From an uncultured Clostridia bacterium (GTDB lineage Bacteria > Bacillota > Clostridia > Christensenellales > Borkfalkiaceae): 64,000 nt of DNA. The notes beneath the pieces were generated by a model. That model was not told the origin of the DNA, ran no database searches, and worked only from the letters and a program-made list of their open reading frames with translations. This document shows, piece after piece, positions 51,087 through 60,700 of the stretch. Where the stretch lies: the NCBI GenBank assembly GCA_947625385.1, contig CANQOB010000005.1, forward strand, positions 1 to 64,000. The letters run 5' to 3'. Position 1 is the stretch's first letter. Each line of letters opens with the position of its first letter. Position numbers and translations under genes: made by a program.

Positions 51087-51141
51087 TTTCACGCAATTTT
51101 CACGGGACGTTTAGGCAGCTTTGACGGAACGCCTATATAAT
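51087..51141 (+). promoter_or_regulatory. Phased 11-bp direct repeats and second -10 before the response regulator
   Basis: TTTCACG at 51087 and again at 51098, then a degenerate unit GTTTAGG at 51109, then TTTGACG at 51120: four units in exact 11-base register. A TATAAT follows at 51136-51141 without a good -35. Direct repeats of about 11 bp are the standard binding arrangement for OmpR/PhoB-family regulators, and the array replaces the -35 of this inner promoter. Self-activation by the encoded response regulator is the simplest reading. Confidence 0.6.
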
Positions 51142-51165
51142 GTGAGAAACGAAAGGAGAAACACG

Positions 51166-51837
51166 ATGAAGATCCTCATTGTGGATGACGAGGACATGAT
51201 CCGCGCGGTTTTGCGCGAGTATGTCGAATTCGACGGCGGAGAGGCGGACGAAGCGCGGGACGGCATGGAAGCGGTGGAAAAATGCCGCTCGTCGTCGTAT
51301 GACGCCGTGCTCATGGACGTCATGATGCCCAAGCTGGACGGGTTCTCGGCGGTCAAAGAGATCAGAAAGTTTTCCGATGTGCCCATCCTCATGCTCTCGG
51401 CGCGCGGAGAGGAGTACGATAAACTGTTCGGATTCGAGATGGGCTCGGACGACTATGTTACCAAGCCGTTTTCCCCCAAGGAAGTCCTCGCCCGCATCAA
51501 CGCCGTCGTGCGGCGGGGGAATCTCAAACAGCGGAGCGGACAGGTGCTCGAATTCGGCGGTCTCAAAGTGGATATCGCCGGGCGCAGCGTCTATGTGGAC
51601 GGCGAAAAAGCGGAGCTCACCCCGAAGGAGTACGAACTTCTTTTCTTTTTCGTCCAGAACGAGGGCGTGGCGCTCACGCGCGACGTGTTGCTCAGCAAGG
51701 TGTGGGGGTACGATTTCTACGGGGACGACCGCACGGTGGATACGCATGTGAAGATGCTCCGCAGCAACCTCAAAGAGTACAGGAGATTCATCGTCACGCT
51801 GCGCGGTCACGGCTATAAGTTCGATTCCCGGCAATAA
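51166..51837 (+). CDS. OmpR/PhoB-family response regulator
   Basis: A 223-residue regulator. Receiver domain with DDED near residue 7-10, phospho-acceptor D51 in VLMDVMMPKLDG, T/S near LMLSARG, and K near VTKPFSP. The C-terminal winged helix reads LTPKEYELLFFFVQNEGVALTRDVLLSKVWGYDFYGDDRTVDTHVKMLRSNL. Its gene begins after AAAGGAG. It is followed by the sensor kinase and an exported family A protein, so the system likely senses an envelope condition. Confidence 0.96.
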   Translation: MKILIVDDEDMIRAVLREYVEFDGGEADEARDGMEAVEKCRSSSYDAVLMDVMMPKLDGFSAVKEIRKFSDVPILMLSARGEEYDKLFGFEMGSDDYVTKPFSPKEVLARINAVVRRGNLKQRSGQVLEFGGLKVDIAGRSVYVDGEKAELTPKEYELLFFFVQNEGVALTRDVLLSKVWGYDFYGDDRTVDTHVKMLRSNLKEYRRFIVTLRGHGYKFDSRQ

Positions 51838-51851
51838 GTAACGTGGAGAAT

Positions 51852-53297
51852 ATGAAAAAACAGAGAAGAGCATACCGCAGCCTCAGAATCATTCTGTGGT
51901 TGGTTTTTACCGTGTTCGCGATCGTGCTCATCCTCGTTTTTCTTGCGCTGCAAAGTCTGCTCGTGGGGCAAAGTTACCGCGCGCAGACGGTGGATTCCGT
52001 GCAGAAAGCGGGAGAGGAGATGGGGGAGGCGGTCGCCGCGGCGGGCGGCGGTGCGTACAAAGTCTGGGGACAGCAGAGCCAGATCGAGGAGACGTACGAC
52101 GTCACCATCCGCTTTCTCGACCCCGACGGCAACGTGCTCCTCATAGAGGACGACGGCAAATATACGGGCATCGTGCGGGAGGTCGAGGGACGGCTGAGCG
52201 GCGGCGACACGAGCACCGTCCTGATGTATGAGAACGCAGTCATCTATGCGACCGCCGTAACTTTGGAAGGACAGCGCGCGTATCTCTGCGTGTTGGGCTT
52301 TTTGACGAGGATCCATGCGCTTGAAAGCAATCTTTGGCTCATGTCCCTCGTGACGGCGCTCTTCGCCGTCGTGCTCGCCTTTGTGGTGAGCGCCTTTGTC
52401 TCCAACGTCATCACCCGTCCCGTCTCGGAGGTCACGGCGCGCGCCAAGGAGCTCGCCCGCGGACAGTACGACATCGCGTTTCGCGGGGACTACTTCTGCA
52501 TGGAGATCGCCGAGCTCTCCGACGCGCTCGACTATGCCCGCGAGGAGATCTCCAAGGCAGATACGATGCAGAAGGAGCTGATCGCCAACGTCTCGCACGA
52601 CTTCAAGACGCCGCTCACCATGATCAAGGCGTACGCCTCCATGATTCGCGAGATCTCGGGCGAGGTCAAAGAGAAGCGGGACGCGCACGCGCAGATCATC
52701 GAGGACGAAGCGGACAGGCTTTCGTCGCTCGTGGACGATCTGCTCGACCTCTCGCGGATTCGCGCCGGGGTGGGCGTGCATCCGCCGCAGACCTTCAACC
52801 TCTCGGAGCTCGTCTATAAGATCGTCGATAAGTTCGACTATCTCACCCAGACGCAGGGCTATGTCATCGAACAGCAGATCGAAGAATCGCTCTATACGTA
52901 TGCGGACAGGGAGAGAATCGAACAGGTCGTGTACAATCTCGTCGGGAACGCCGTGAATTATACCGGCGACGACAAGCGCGTGACGGTCTCGCTCGCCGAA
53001 AGCGAGGGGAGGATCCGTTTCGAAGTGCATGACACGGGCAAGGGAATCCCGCCCGAGGAGCTTCCCAATATTTGGGACAGATACTACCGCTCCCGGGAGA
53101 CGCACAAGCGTCCCGTGCGGGGGACGGGGTTGGGGCTTTCCATCGTGAAAAATATTTTGATCTCCCAAGGATGTCCCTTCGGCGTCGATTCCGAGGTCGG
53201 GAAAGGGAGCTGCTTCTGGGTGGAATTTGCATCCCCGCCGGAGGCGGAGGAGCAAGAGGGGATGCGCGAAAAACTTGGCGAGGAGGATAAATCGTGA
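51852..53297 (+). CDS. Sensor histidine kinase
   Basis: A 481-residue membrane kinase: helix at about 12-36, an extracytoplasmic sensor of about 120 residues, a second helix near 160-185, HAMP, then LIANVSHDFKTPLTMIKAY (H box), QVVYNLVGNAVNYTGD (N box), VHDTGKGIPPEELPNIWDRYYR (G1/F) and GTGLGLSIVKNIL (G2). Partner of the upstream response regulator. The ATG at 51852 is chosen; a GTG three codons earlier is possible because GGAG lies between them. Overlaps the next gene by 4 bases. Confidence 0.95.
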   Translation: MKKQRRAYRSLRIILWLVFTVFAIVLILVFLALQSLLVGQSYRAQTVDSVQKAGEEMGEAVAAAGGGAYKVWGQQSQIEETYDVTIRFLDPDGNVLLIEDDGKYTGIVREVEGRLSGGDTSTVLMYENAVIYATAVTLEGQRAYLCVLGFLTRIHALESNLWLMSLVTALFAVVLAFVVSAFVSNVITRPVSEVTARAKELARGQYDIAFRGDYFCMEIAELSDALDYAREEISKADTMQKELIANVSHDFKTPLTMIKAYASMIREISGEVKEKRDAHAQIIEDEADRLSSLVDDLLDLSRIRAGVGVHPPQTFNLSELVYKIVDKFDYLTQTQGYVIEQQIEESLYTYADRERIEQVVYNLVGNAVNYTGDDKRVTVSLAESEGRIRFEVHDTGKGIPPEELPNIWDRYYRSRETHKRPVRGTGLGLSIVKNILISQGCPFGVDSEVGKGSCFWVEFASPPEAEEQEGMREKLGEEDKS

Positions 53298-54670
53298 CGG
53301 TAAAGATCGGCGCACTGCTGCTTGCGGTGCCCCTTTCCATCGCCCCGCTTTCGGACATGGGTGCCTCCGATCATGCGGGAAATCTCTCATATTTGGAGAG
53401 TGACGTCTGTTGCGGCGTGTTCACGAAGTCGGATTCGGGCATACGGGTCGAACGGCAGAAGATCACGATCTCGGTGGATGAGCTTCCGCCGCCCGCCTAT
53501 CCGAACCTCCGCCCGGCGCGCGTCGTGACGGAATACGCCTTCCGCAACACTGCGCAGACGGACGCGGAGATCACGCTGTACTTCCCCGTCCCCGCGACGG
53601 AGGAAAAGGAAAAGAGCTGCACGGTCGAGGTGGCGGGGGAGAGCATTGCGCCCGTCAGGCGCTATGCGTTCCACGGCACGTCCAAATTCGACGCGCCGAG
53701 CGAGGTCGCAAAGATCACGAACGAATGGCGGGAGGACAGTTTCTTCCATGCGGACGCCGACGTCACCACGACGACGTTTGTGTTCCGCCCCGACGCCGCC
53801 TGCGAAGAGCCCGATTATTTTCATCTCGTCTATAATTATAATCCGAACACGACGCGCCTCATCTTCGACAAGGATGCGATCATCAAGACGACGGACGGAA
53901 AAGTCCACGCCTATTGGCTCTTGTCCCATCTTGAAGGAAGCGAAAAAAAGAGCAAAAAGGTAGAGGTCTATGCGGTCGGGGAAAACATTTTGCCCGACGA
54001 ATGTTATGTCTCATCCGACGCGGCGGGTACGAAACGGGACGCGCTGTGTGCGTTTGCGCCCGCCTCCGCCGACCCCGTCAAAACGCGGTTCGGCGACTTT
54101 GTGGGCAATCTCCGCCCGCCCGATGTGGGGAGCACGGATTGGTACAACGGCGTCGTCGACATGCTCAACGTCAAGACGAAGGACGGCTATTCGACCGTCA
54201 CGCGCAACGCGATCACCGCCGACTGGCTCCGCCCGTGGTATGAATATGCCGTCACCGTGCCCGCGGGGGGGACCGTCGTCAACACGGTCGCCTGTACGCT
54301 GATGCCGCGCGTCACCCTCAACGCCGGGAAATACGTCTACTCCTATCAGTATCTGCTCTCCTCTGCGGGCTGTTGGAGCGATTTCGAGCAGTTGCAGATC
54401 GATATTGTCACGCCGTATTCCCTGTACGAGCCCTCTTTGACCTTTGAAAAGACGCAGGGCGGCTACGAATTGATACGCTCCGATCTGCCGAGAGGGGAAC
54501 TCACCTTTTCGCTCACGGAGAAGCCCGAAAAGAGCTGGGGGAACCGTCCCGCAGGGCTGTCCCCGAGCACCATCGTCGCCATCGTCCTCTTGTGCGTGCT
54601 CGCCGCGGGCGGCGCGACGGCGGCGATCGTCTATTCCGTCATCAAAAGAAAACGGAAAAAATCAAAATAA
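53294..54670 (+). CDS. Exported, C-terminally membrane-anchored protein (family A, copy 2)
   Basis: A 458-residue protein in the two-component operon. GTG start within the kinase stop (GTGA). The first 20 residues are hydrophobic (VKIGALLLAVPLSIAPL), a likely export signal. The large outer region shares segments with copy 1 at 18044: AEITLYFPVPATEEKE, NTVACTLMPRVTLNAGKYVYSYQYLLSSAGCWSDF, and LPRGELTFSL. A helix near 425-450 is followed by KRKRKKSK. Its place with a sensor kinase suggests it takes part in, or responds to, the same signal. No catalytic motif. Confidence 0.8.
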   Translation: MTVKIGALLLAVPLSIAPLSDMGASDHAGNLSYLESDVCCGVFTKSDSGIRVERQKITISVDELPPPAYPNLRPARVVTEYAFRNTAQTDAEITLYFPVPATEEKEKSCTVEVAGESIAPVRRYAFHGTSKFDAPSEVAKITNEWREDSFFHADADVTTTTFVFRPDAACEEPDYFHLVYNYNPNTTRLIFDKDAIIKTTDGKVHAYWLLSHLEGSEKKSKKVEVYAVGENILPDECYVSSDAAGTKRDALCAFAPASADPVKTRFGDFVGNLRPPDVGSTDWYNGVVDMLNVKTKDGYSTVTRNAITADWLRPWYEYAVTVPAGGTVVNTVACTLMPRVTLNAGKYVYSYQYLLSSAGCWSDFEQLQIDIVTPYSLYEPSLTFEKTQGGYELIRSDLPRGELTFSLTEKPEKSWGNRPAGLSPSTIVAIVLLCVLAAGGATAAIVYSVIKRKRKKSK

Positions 54671-54675
54671 AACGC

Positions 54676-54704
54676 TTGCGCGATTTTTGTCGCCGTGCTA
54701 TAAT
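54676..54704 (+). promoter_or_regulatory. Promoter of the TM1266-ABC operon
   Basis: TTGCGC (54676-54681), 17 bases, TATAAT (54699-54704). The start near 54711 gives a leader of about 104 nt. Confidence 0.75.
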
Positions 54705-54733
54705 GAAAACGCCTGAACGGAAAGAGATTCTGA

Positions 54734-54814
54734 CCGCAAAGGGACATCGCAGAAAGAAAGGGCGCCTCCCGGCGTCTGTTCTCCCTTTGTCCCTGCGGCA
54801 AAGGGAGATTTTTT
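54734..54814 (+). promoter_or_regulatory. Attenuator leader with competing hairpins
   Basis: TCTCCCTTTG (54780-54789) pairs with CAAAGGGAGA (54799-54808) and is followed by six Ts that end at the ATG (54815). This terminator also hides the Shine-Dalgarno sequence AAAGGGAGA. An identical CAAAGGGA copy at 54737-54744 can instead pair with TCCCTTTG (54782-54789) and block the terminator, and CCGC/AGGGACA (54734-54746) can pair with TGTCCCTGCGG in the loop. This is the layout of an antiterminator switch; the signal is unknown. Confidence 0.65.
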
Positions 54815-55066
54815 ATGGAAGAAAAACGAATCGAAGTGCTGTCCATCGTCGTCGAAAAGCGCGAACAAGCCGCGGAGCGCGTCAACGCGCTTTTGTCGGA
54901 ATTCGGCGAATATGTCGTGGGTAGAATGGGCATTCCTTATCATGAGAAGAAGATTTCCGTCATCTGCGTCGTGCTCGATGCGCCCTTGTCCGCGGCGAAC
55001 GCGCTCACGGGCAAGCTCGGCAGCATCGACGGCGTGACGGCAAAGACCTTATTCTGCAAATATTAA
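54815..55066 (+). CDS. TM1266-family (iron-only hydrogenase system regulator)
   Basis: An 83-residue ACT-like protein. Family traits: VVEKREQAAERVNALLSEFGEYVVGRMGIPYHEKKISVICVVLDAP and ALTGKLGSIDGVTAKTLFCKY at the end. These proteins accompany [FeFe]-hydrogenase maturation genes in many Clostridia, and are presumed regulators. Its ATG follows directly the T-run of the leader terminator. Here it heads an ABC importer operon; no hydE/F/G is visible in the window. Confidence 0.92.
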   Translation: MEEKRIEVLSIVVEKREQAAERVNALLSEFGEYVVGRMGIPYHEKKISVICVVLDAPLSAANALTGKLGSIDGVTAKTLFCKY

Positions 55067-55082
55067 ATCAAGGAGTTTTGAT

Positions 55083-56117
55083 ATGAAAAAATCGTTGCTC
55101 ACATTTTCGGTATGCGCGCTTTTATGCGCCTCGATCGCGGGCATGGGTGCCTGCGCGCCGCGCGGCGGCGAACTCGAAGTCTATGCTCCCGACGGCGCGC
55201 CCGCTCTGGCGCTGCTTGCCGCCATCGACGCGGAGGAGAAAAAGTCGGACGAGACCTTCGACTTCGAAGTCGTCGACTCGGGTCAGATCCAGACGTATGT
55301 CGCGGGGACGAATCCCGCAGCGGACTTTTGCATCCTTCCCGTCAATCTTGCCTCCAAGCTGCTCGGAACGGGCGACGTCTATCAGATGCTCGGCGTGGTG
55401 ACGAACGGCAATTTCTTCTTCCTCACTTCGGGGGATGCGGAGGTCTGCAAGACGCTCACGCCTCAAAACTGCAAGGAAGTCCTCACGGGGAAGAAAGTCG
55501 GCGTCGTACAGCTCCCCAATGTGCCCGGGCTCACGCTCAAAGCCGTGCTTGACAGCTACGGCGCGGAGTACACCGTTCTCGAAAGCGTGCAGGCGGAAGC
55601 CGACCCCGCCAAGGTCAATCTCATCGCATTCGACGCCGCGAATGTCTCGCCTGCCGGCAAATGCGACTATTATCTCTGTCCCGAACCCGCGGTGAGCACC
55701 AAGATCAAGGGCACCCAAAACTCGCCCACGCCCTTCCGCATGGCGGGAAATCTCCAAGAGCTCTACGGCGGGAGCGAGGGCTATCCGCAGGCGGTCGCCG
55801 TTGCGAAGAAATCGGTCATCGAGAGCCGTCCCGGCGACGTCGCGACCTTTATCGGATACCTCGAAAGTGCGGAAAATTATCTGAAAACCGTTTCGACGGA
55901 GACCGTTCTCCGCCTTTTGGAGGACGTACGCGAGGACGGGGTGAAACCTTCCTTCGATGCGAACAACCTGACGGCGCAAGTCCTCGAAAACTGCTCCGTG
56001 CGGTATGCGGCAAGCGGCGTTTGCAAGGAGCGCGTCAAGCTCTTTCTCGACAAGCTTCTCGCCATCGACCCCGCTTCTGCCGCCAAGCCCGCGGATGACT
56101 TCTTCTACATCGCGTAA
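55083..56117 (+). CDS. ABC transporter substrate-binding lipoprotein (NitT/TauT-like)
   Basis: A 344-residue lipoprotein: signal ending GMGACAP. The fold is a periplasmic-binding type with YAPDGAPALALLAAI and an LPNVPGLTLKAVLDSYGAEYT segment, as in the NMT1/SsuA/ThiY-like group that includes nitrate, sulfonate and pyrimidine-precursor transporters. Substrate cannot be read. AAGGAG is seven bases before the ATG. Directly followed by its permease. Confidence 0.88.
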   Translation: MKKSLLTFSVCALLCASIAGMGACAPRGGELEVYAPDGAPALALLAAIDAEEKKSDETFDFEVVDSGQIQTYVAGTNPAADFCILPVNLASKLLGTGDVYQMLGVVTNGNFFFLTSGDAEVCKTLTPQNCKEVLTGKKVGVVQLPNVPGLTLKAVLDSYGAEYTVLESVQAEADPAKVNLIAFDAANVSPAGKCDYYLCPEPAVSTKIKGTQNSPTPFRMAGNLQELYGGSEGYPQAVAVAKKSVIESRPGDVATFIGYLESAENYLKTVSTETVLRLLEDVREDGVKPSFDANNLTAQVLENCSVRYAASGVCKERVKLFLDKLLAIDPASAAKPADDFFYIA

Positions 56118-56876
56118 ATGAAAAAAAAGGACAAACTTTACAACGCGCTCTTCTCCGTTGCGGCGGTGCTCTTTCTCTGGATTCTTTGGCTGATCGCAGC
56201 GCTCGCCGTGGGGAACGGCTATATTTTGCCGTCGGTGGGGGAGACCTTTGCCGCGATGGGAACGCTCCTTGCCGAGGGCGCCTTTTGGCGCGCCTTCGGC
56301 GGCACGTTTTTGCGCACGCTCATCGCCTTCGCCGTCTCCTTTGCCGCAGGTTTGGCGCTCGCCGCGATTGCGGGCGCCTTTCCGCGGGCACGCGCCTTTT
56401 TTGCGCCCATCGTCTCCGTTTTGCGCTCCGTTCCGACCATGGCGATCATTCTCATCCTGCTCCTTTGGAGCACGCCGCGCGCCGCGCCCGCCATCGTGAG
56501 TTTTCTTGTCCTGATGCCCGCCGTATATGCCGCGGCGCTCGCCGAATTCGATGAAGTGAGACGGGAGTACGGGGAGCTTGCGCGCGCATTCGGCGTCGGC
56601 GCGAGGCGCAAGATCTTCGGCATGTATTTGCCGCTCTCCGCGCCCAATCTTCTCGGGCAGGCGGGGGCGATTCTCTCCATGGGGCTGAAAATCACCGTTT
56701 CGGGGGAAGTGCTCTCCAACACCTTTCACAGTCTCGGCGGGATGATGCAGGACGCGAAAATGTTTGTCGATATGCCCCGTCTCATGGCGCTCACGCTGGT
56801 CGCCGTATTCGTCGGGTTTACGCTCGAAGGACTGTGCGTCCTCGCAAAATTTCTCCTTGTGAGGTGGCAGCGATGA
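56118..56876 (+). CDS. ABC transporter permease (NitT/TauT-like)
   Basis: A 252-residue BPD-type inner membrane component with five or six helices. The coupling loop EYGELARAFGVGARRKIFGMYLPLSAPNLLGQAGAILSMGLK is the EAA-like motif of this group. It begins at the base after the SBP stop and overlaps the ATPase by 4 bases. Confidence 0.92.
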   Translation: MKKKDKLYNALFSVAAVLFLWILWLIAALAVGNGYILPSVGETFAAMGTLLAEGAFWRAFGGTFLRTLIAFAVSFAAGLALAAIAGAFPRARAFFAPIVSVLRSVPTMAIILILLLWSTPRAAPAIVSFLVLMPAVYAAALAEFDEVRREYGELARAFGVGARRKIFGMYLPLSAPNLLGQAGAILSMGLKITVSGEVLSNTFHSLGGMMQDAKMFVDMPRLMALTLVAVFVGFTLEGLCVLAKFLLVRWQR

Positions 56877-57544
56877 AGCTTTCCCATGTCACGAAGAGGT
56901 ACGGCGAACTCATCGCGCTCGACGACATCTCCGCCGAGATCGAAGAGGGGAAGATCTGCGCGGTGCTCGGTGAGAGCGGGGCGGGCAAGTCTACGCTGCT
57001 CTCCGCCATTGCGGGCATGATCCCGTACGAGGGGAGCGTGGAGCGGACGGGCGCCGTCTCCTATCTCTTCCAGAGCCCCAAGCTCTTGCCGCATCTCACC
57101 GCCGGGGACAATCTGAAATTCGTTCTGCCGAAGGCGCAGTGGAAGGACATCGGGCAGATGCTCGAAAAAGTGGGGCTCGCGGGCAAAGAGAATGCCCGTC
57201 CCCGGGAACTTTCGGGCGGAGAGATGCAGCGCGTCGCCATCGCCCGCGCCTTTCTCTTTCCCCATGACGTCCTTCTCATGGACGAACCCTTCTCCTCCCT
57301 CGACCTCGCGCTGAAAAAGTCGCTCATCGACCTCACCGCGTCGCTCTGGCGGGAACGGCGGGAGACGGTCGTGTTCGTCACGCACGACGTCCGCGAGGCA
57401 GCCACGCTCTCTCACCGCGCCCTCGTCCTGAAAAAGGGAAAGCTCGCCGCCGATCTTCCCGCGGAGGGCGAACCGCCCCGCGATTTCTTTGTCACATCGG
57501 CGCTCGAAACCTCGCTCGTGCGCGCCCTCATGACACCCGACTGA
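56873..57544 (+). CDS. ABC transporter ATP-binding protein (NitT/TauT-like)
   Basis: A 223-residue ATPase. Walker A GESGAGKSTLLSAIAG, Q-loop SYLFQSPKLLPHLTAGDNLKFVL, signature LSGGEMQRVAIARAF, Walker B VLLMDEPFSSLDLALK, H-loop VVFVTHDVREA. The FQ and DEPF-S-LD features fit the NitT/TauT ATPase group. ATG in the last codons of the permease, after GAGGTGG. Ends at a strong terminator. Confidence 0.94.
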   Translation: MKLSHVTKRYGELIALDDISAEIEEGKICAVLGESGAGKSTLLSAIAGMIPYEGSVERTGAVSYLFQSPKLLPHLTAGDNLKFVLPKAQWKDIGQMLEKVGLAGKENARPRELSGGEMQRVAIARAFLFPHDVLLMDEPFSSLDLALKKSLIDLTASLWRERRETVVFVTHDVREAATLSHRALVLKKGKLAADLPAEGEPPRDFFVTSALETSLVRALMTPD

Positions 57545-57559
57545 CAAACATTTTGCCTT

Positions 57560-57587
57560 CCACCCCCTTCGGGGGGTGGATTTTTTT
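57560..57587 (+). terminator. Terminator of the TM1266-ABC operon
   Basis: CCACCCCC, TTCG tetraloop, GGGGGTGG, A, then seven Ts. Confidence 0.92.
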
Positions 57588-57637
57588 GTTTTTTTCGGAA
57601 TTTTTCGGAAAATCCCTAAAAAAACCGAGTCGTACCC

Positions 57638-57666
57638 TTGACATTCTGTCATAATTGCGGTACAAT
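57638..57666 (+). promoter_or_regulatory. Promoter of the giant repeat protein gene
   Basis: TTGACA (57638-57643), 17 bases, TACAAT (57661-57666). Overlapped by the first of three TGTCAT repeats. Confidence 0.85.
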
Positions 57667-57698
57667 GATGTCATAAGATTATATTACACTTGTCATGA
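57647..57698. promoter_or_regulatory. Three TGTCAT direct repeats at exact 22-base spacing
   Basis: TGTCATAA at 57647, TGTCATAA at 57669, TGTCATGA at 57691. The first lies between -35 and -10, the second at the start of transcription, the third about 20 bases inside. A 22-base period places all copies on one face of the helix, suggesting a cooperative repressor or a PhoB-like regulator. Confidence 0.65.
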
Positions 57699-57745
57699 CC
57701 TGCTTTTGCCCGTTGCGGCGGGGCGGGGAAGGAGGGTAGCATAAG

Positions 57746-60700
57746 ATGAAAAACAATACTTCCGCAAGGCAGGAAAAACATAAAAAAATCGGGAGCGAGA
57801 AACTCAGCGTCATCATGAAGCTTGTCGCGGTGTTCTCCGTTTTGATCGCTGTGGGCGTCGGCGCGTACAGCATCATTTCCGCATTCTTCAAAACTGCCGA
57901 CCGCAACGTGGTCGATCTCGAATACGGCTCCGTCTCCACGCCCGTCGAAGCGGGGGAGACCTATGAGGAGGGAGAATATACCGGAGTCGACATCTTTGCC
58001 CGCCTGAATTGGACGTTTGCCTCGCAGACCGAATGGTACGGCGAGTACCACGGGACGGTGAATACCGTCGTTTCGCAGGATGTGCAGACGTACAAGTACT
58101 ACCGCGACGGCATGCTCATTTCGGCGGACATCACGAAGAGCAGCATTGTCAATGCGGCGCGGCAATTCTGCTATCTCAAAGACAAAGACCGCGTCATTTG
58201 GCGCGAGGCTGCCGTCGGTTCGGACGGGTACGACAAAATGAACACCAAATGGTCGGAGGATGCGCCGCAGCCCGGCTCCAACCTCACGATCTCGGGCGAA
58301 AACGGGTTCAAGGCGCGCAACGGACTGCCCGCTTATGAGCTCTCCGTCTATGTCATCGAGCCGGAGACGGTCGAGAGCGCGTCCGTGGAGGCGCTCGGAG
58401 ACGGGCTCTACAAGGTCACGTACATCATGAATCCCGATACATGGGAGGAGAAGGACGAGAACGGCAACACCGTCGTCAAGGGCGCGAATGCCTATTACAT
58501 CAACCAGATGATCTTCACGGGCGGACTGCCCGAGGCGCCCATCTTCGACTCGCTCACCATCTCCTTCACCTTCGATGAGAATTGGGTGACGTACAAGACG
58601 GAGGTCGAGGAAGCGTACAGCGCGGTCTACGGACCGATCGCGGCGCCCTGCACCTCCACGGCGTCTACCGTGTACAGTTACGCGAAGATCGAAAACTTCC
58701 CGACCGCCTACGAGGACTATTTCTACAAGTATGTCAACGAGGCGGCGGACGTCGGTCCCGCGGAGAAACAGCTCACCGTGCTCGATTGCCTTACGAACGG
58801 GTTCGCGTCGCTTCTCTCCGAGCCCACGGACGTCGCGCTGTCGCTCACGGTGGACGGCAAGCCCTTCGAGGGCGCGCTCTCCCTCGACCTCTCCGAAGCC
58901 GATCTTTCGGACTTCGATATCAACGCCCTCAAAGCGGGGCTCCGTCTCGGCGCGCTCACCCTGCACCTCGACGGCGGCGAAGCCTACTTGACCTACGGCG
59001 GCGCAAAACTCAGGCTCTCCCTCGGAGAGCTTGTTTCGCTGTTTACGTCCCCGTCCGCGGAGGATGGAACGGAGGGGAGCGGCATGGATACGGACGCCCT
59101 CCTCGGCGCGCTGACGGGCGGCGACTTCACCGTCACGGACACCGCCGCCGAACTGCACGCCGTTTTGCCTCTTCTCGGACTCGACGTCAAGGCGGATCTC
59201 TGCTTCGCCCTCGACGGGGAGAAGAACATCTCCTTCGACCGAGCGGACGTCTCGCTCACCGTCGGCGGGAAGGAGATCGCGATCGGACTTTCCTTCGGCG
59301 GCGACGGGGTCGCCCCGCTTGCCGATGCGGAGAAAGCGGACTATGCCGATGCGATGCCCGTCATCGGTTCGCTCGCCGACATCATCCGCGGCGGAAAATA
59401 CGCCGTCGATCTCGGCTACACGGGGGACGGCTTTGCCGTGACGGGAGAAGTGCAGCTGACTGCGGAGCCCTTCGCGCTGTCCGGAGCCGTCGACATCACG
59501 CTCACGGCGAGCGGCGCGCAAAAGAAGCTGACGTTCTCCTATGACGGAGAGAGCGTATCCCTCGACCTCGACGGCATCCGCCTCAAAGCGGACGCGGAGG
59601 AGGCGATCGCGCTGATCGGGGAATATACGCGCGGAATTTCCGCGGACGGCTTCGATCTCGGCGGCATCGTCGAAACCCTTCTCTCTCCCGAATTTGCGGC
59701 AAATATCTCTTCGGAAGGGGGAGAGAGCGAGGTGCGCCTGCTCATCAAGGGCACGGAGATTCTCCGCGCCTTCGGGGCGGACTTCAACCTCGGCGACCTC
59801 ACCCTCCGTCTCTTCGACGGCGGCGTTTCGGTGCGCGTTCTCGGCATCGAGGCTACTCTGCGCGCGGGCGACGGCGTCGTCTGCGAACCCGGAGACTTCA
59901 CCGACGTGCTTCCCTTCGTCCGCGAGATTCTGTCTCTCGTCGAAGGCGGCTATCTGCGCGCCGGTGTCAACTATTCTTCGGACGATTTCTCCGTGCGCGG
60001 GGACATCGGATTCGACATCGAGGCGGTCGCCGCCCGTGCAACGGTCACGCTCACTTATAAGGGGAACGAGAAGGCGTTGGAGATTCTCTATCGGGACGGC
60101 TCTCTCTACCTCACGGTGGACGGACTGCACGTCAAGGCGAACGTCCGAGAAGCGCTCGCCCTCGTCGAGCAGTATGCGGGACTTCCCGAGACGGGAGACC
60201 CCGCCGAAATTCTCGAAAAGCTCTTCACGCTCGACTTCGGGAGCATCGTACGGCTCAGCGAGGCGGAGGACGTCTTTACCGTCGCCGTCGCCGGCAGCGA
60301 GCTGCTCTCCGCGCTCGGCTCCGACTTCGACCTCGGCGAAGTCACGCTCTCGGTGGACGGCGGCAAGCTGTCTCTCAGAGCATACGGCATAGTCGTGGAC
60401 GTGACGGCGGGCGACCCGTTCTCCTTCGAGACCGACGGGTACGCCGAACTTGTCAAATATGCAAATACCTTGCTCGCGCTCTACGAGCACGGCGCCCTGC
60501 GCGCCGAGCTCTCGCTTGAAGCGGGCGACCTTCATCTGACGGGCACCGTCGACCTCGATTTCAGCGATTTCGACGTCCGCGCAGACCTTGCGCTCTCCTA
60601 TAAGAGCGCCGAAAAGCATGTCGGGCTCGTGTACACGGGGGGCGGCATCTACCTCAGCCTCGACGGTTTGAAGATCGGGCTCGATGCGGAGGAGGCGCTC

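Noticed and set aside
54711..54780. TPP riboswitch before the TM1266-ABC operon
   Set aside because: The substrate-binding protein resembles the ThiY group, but the TPP core sequences (CTGAGA and the ACCTGATCTGG-like part) are absent.
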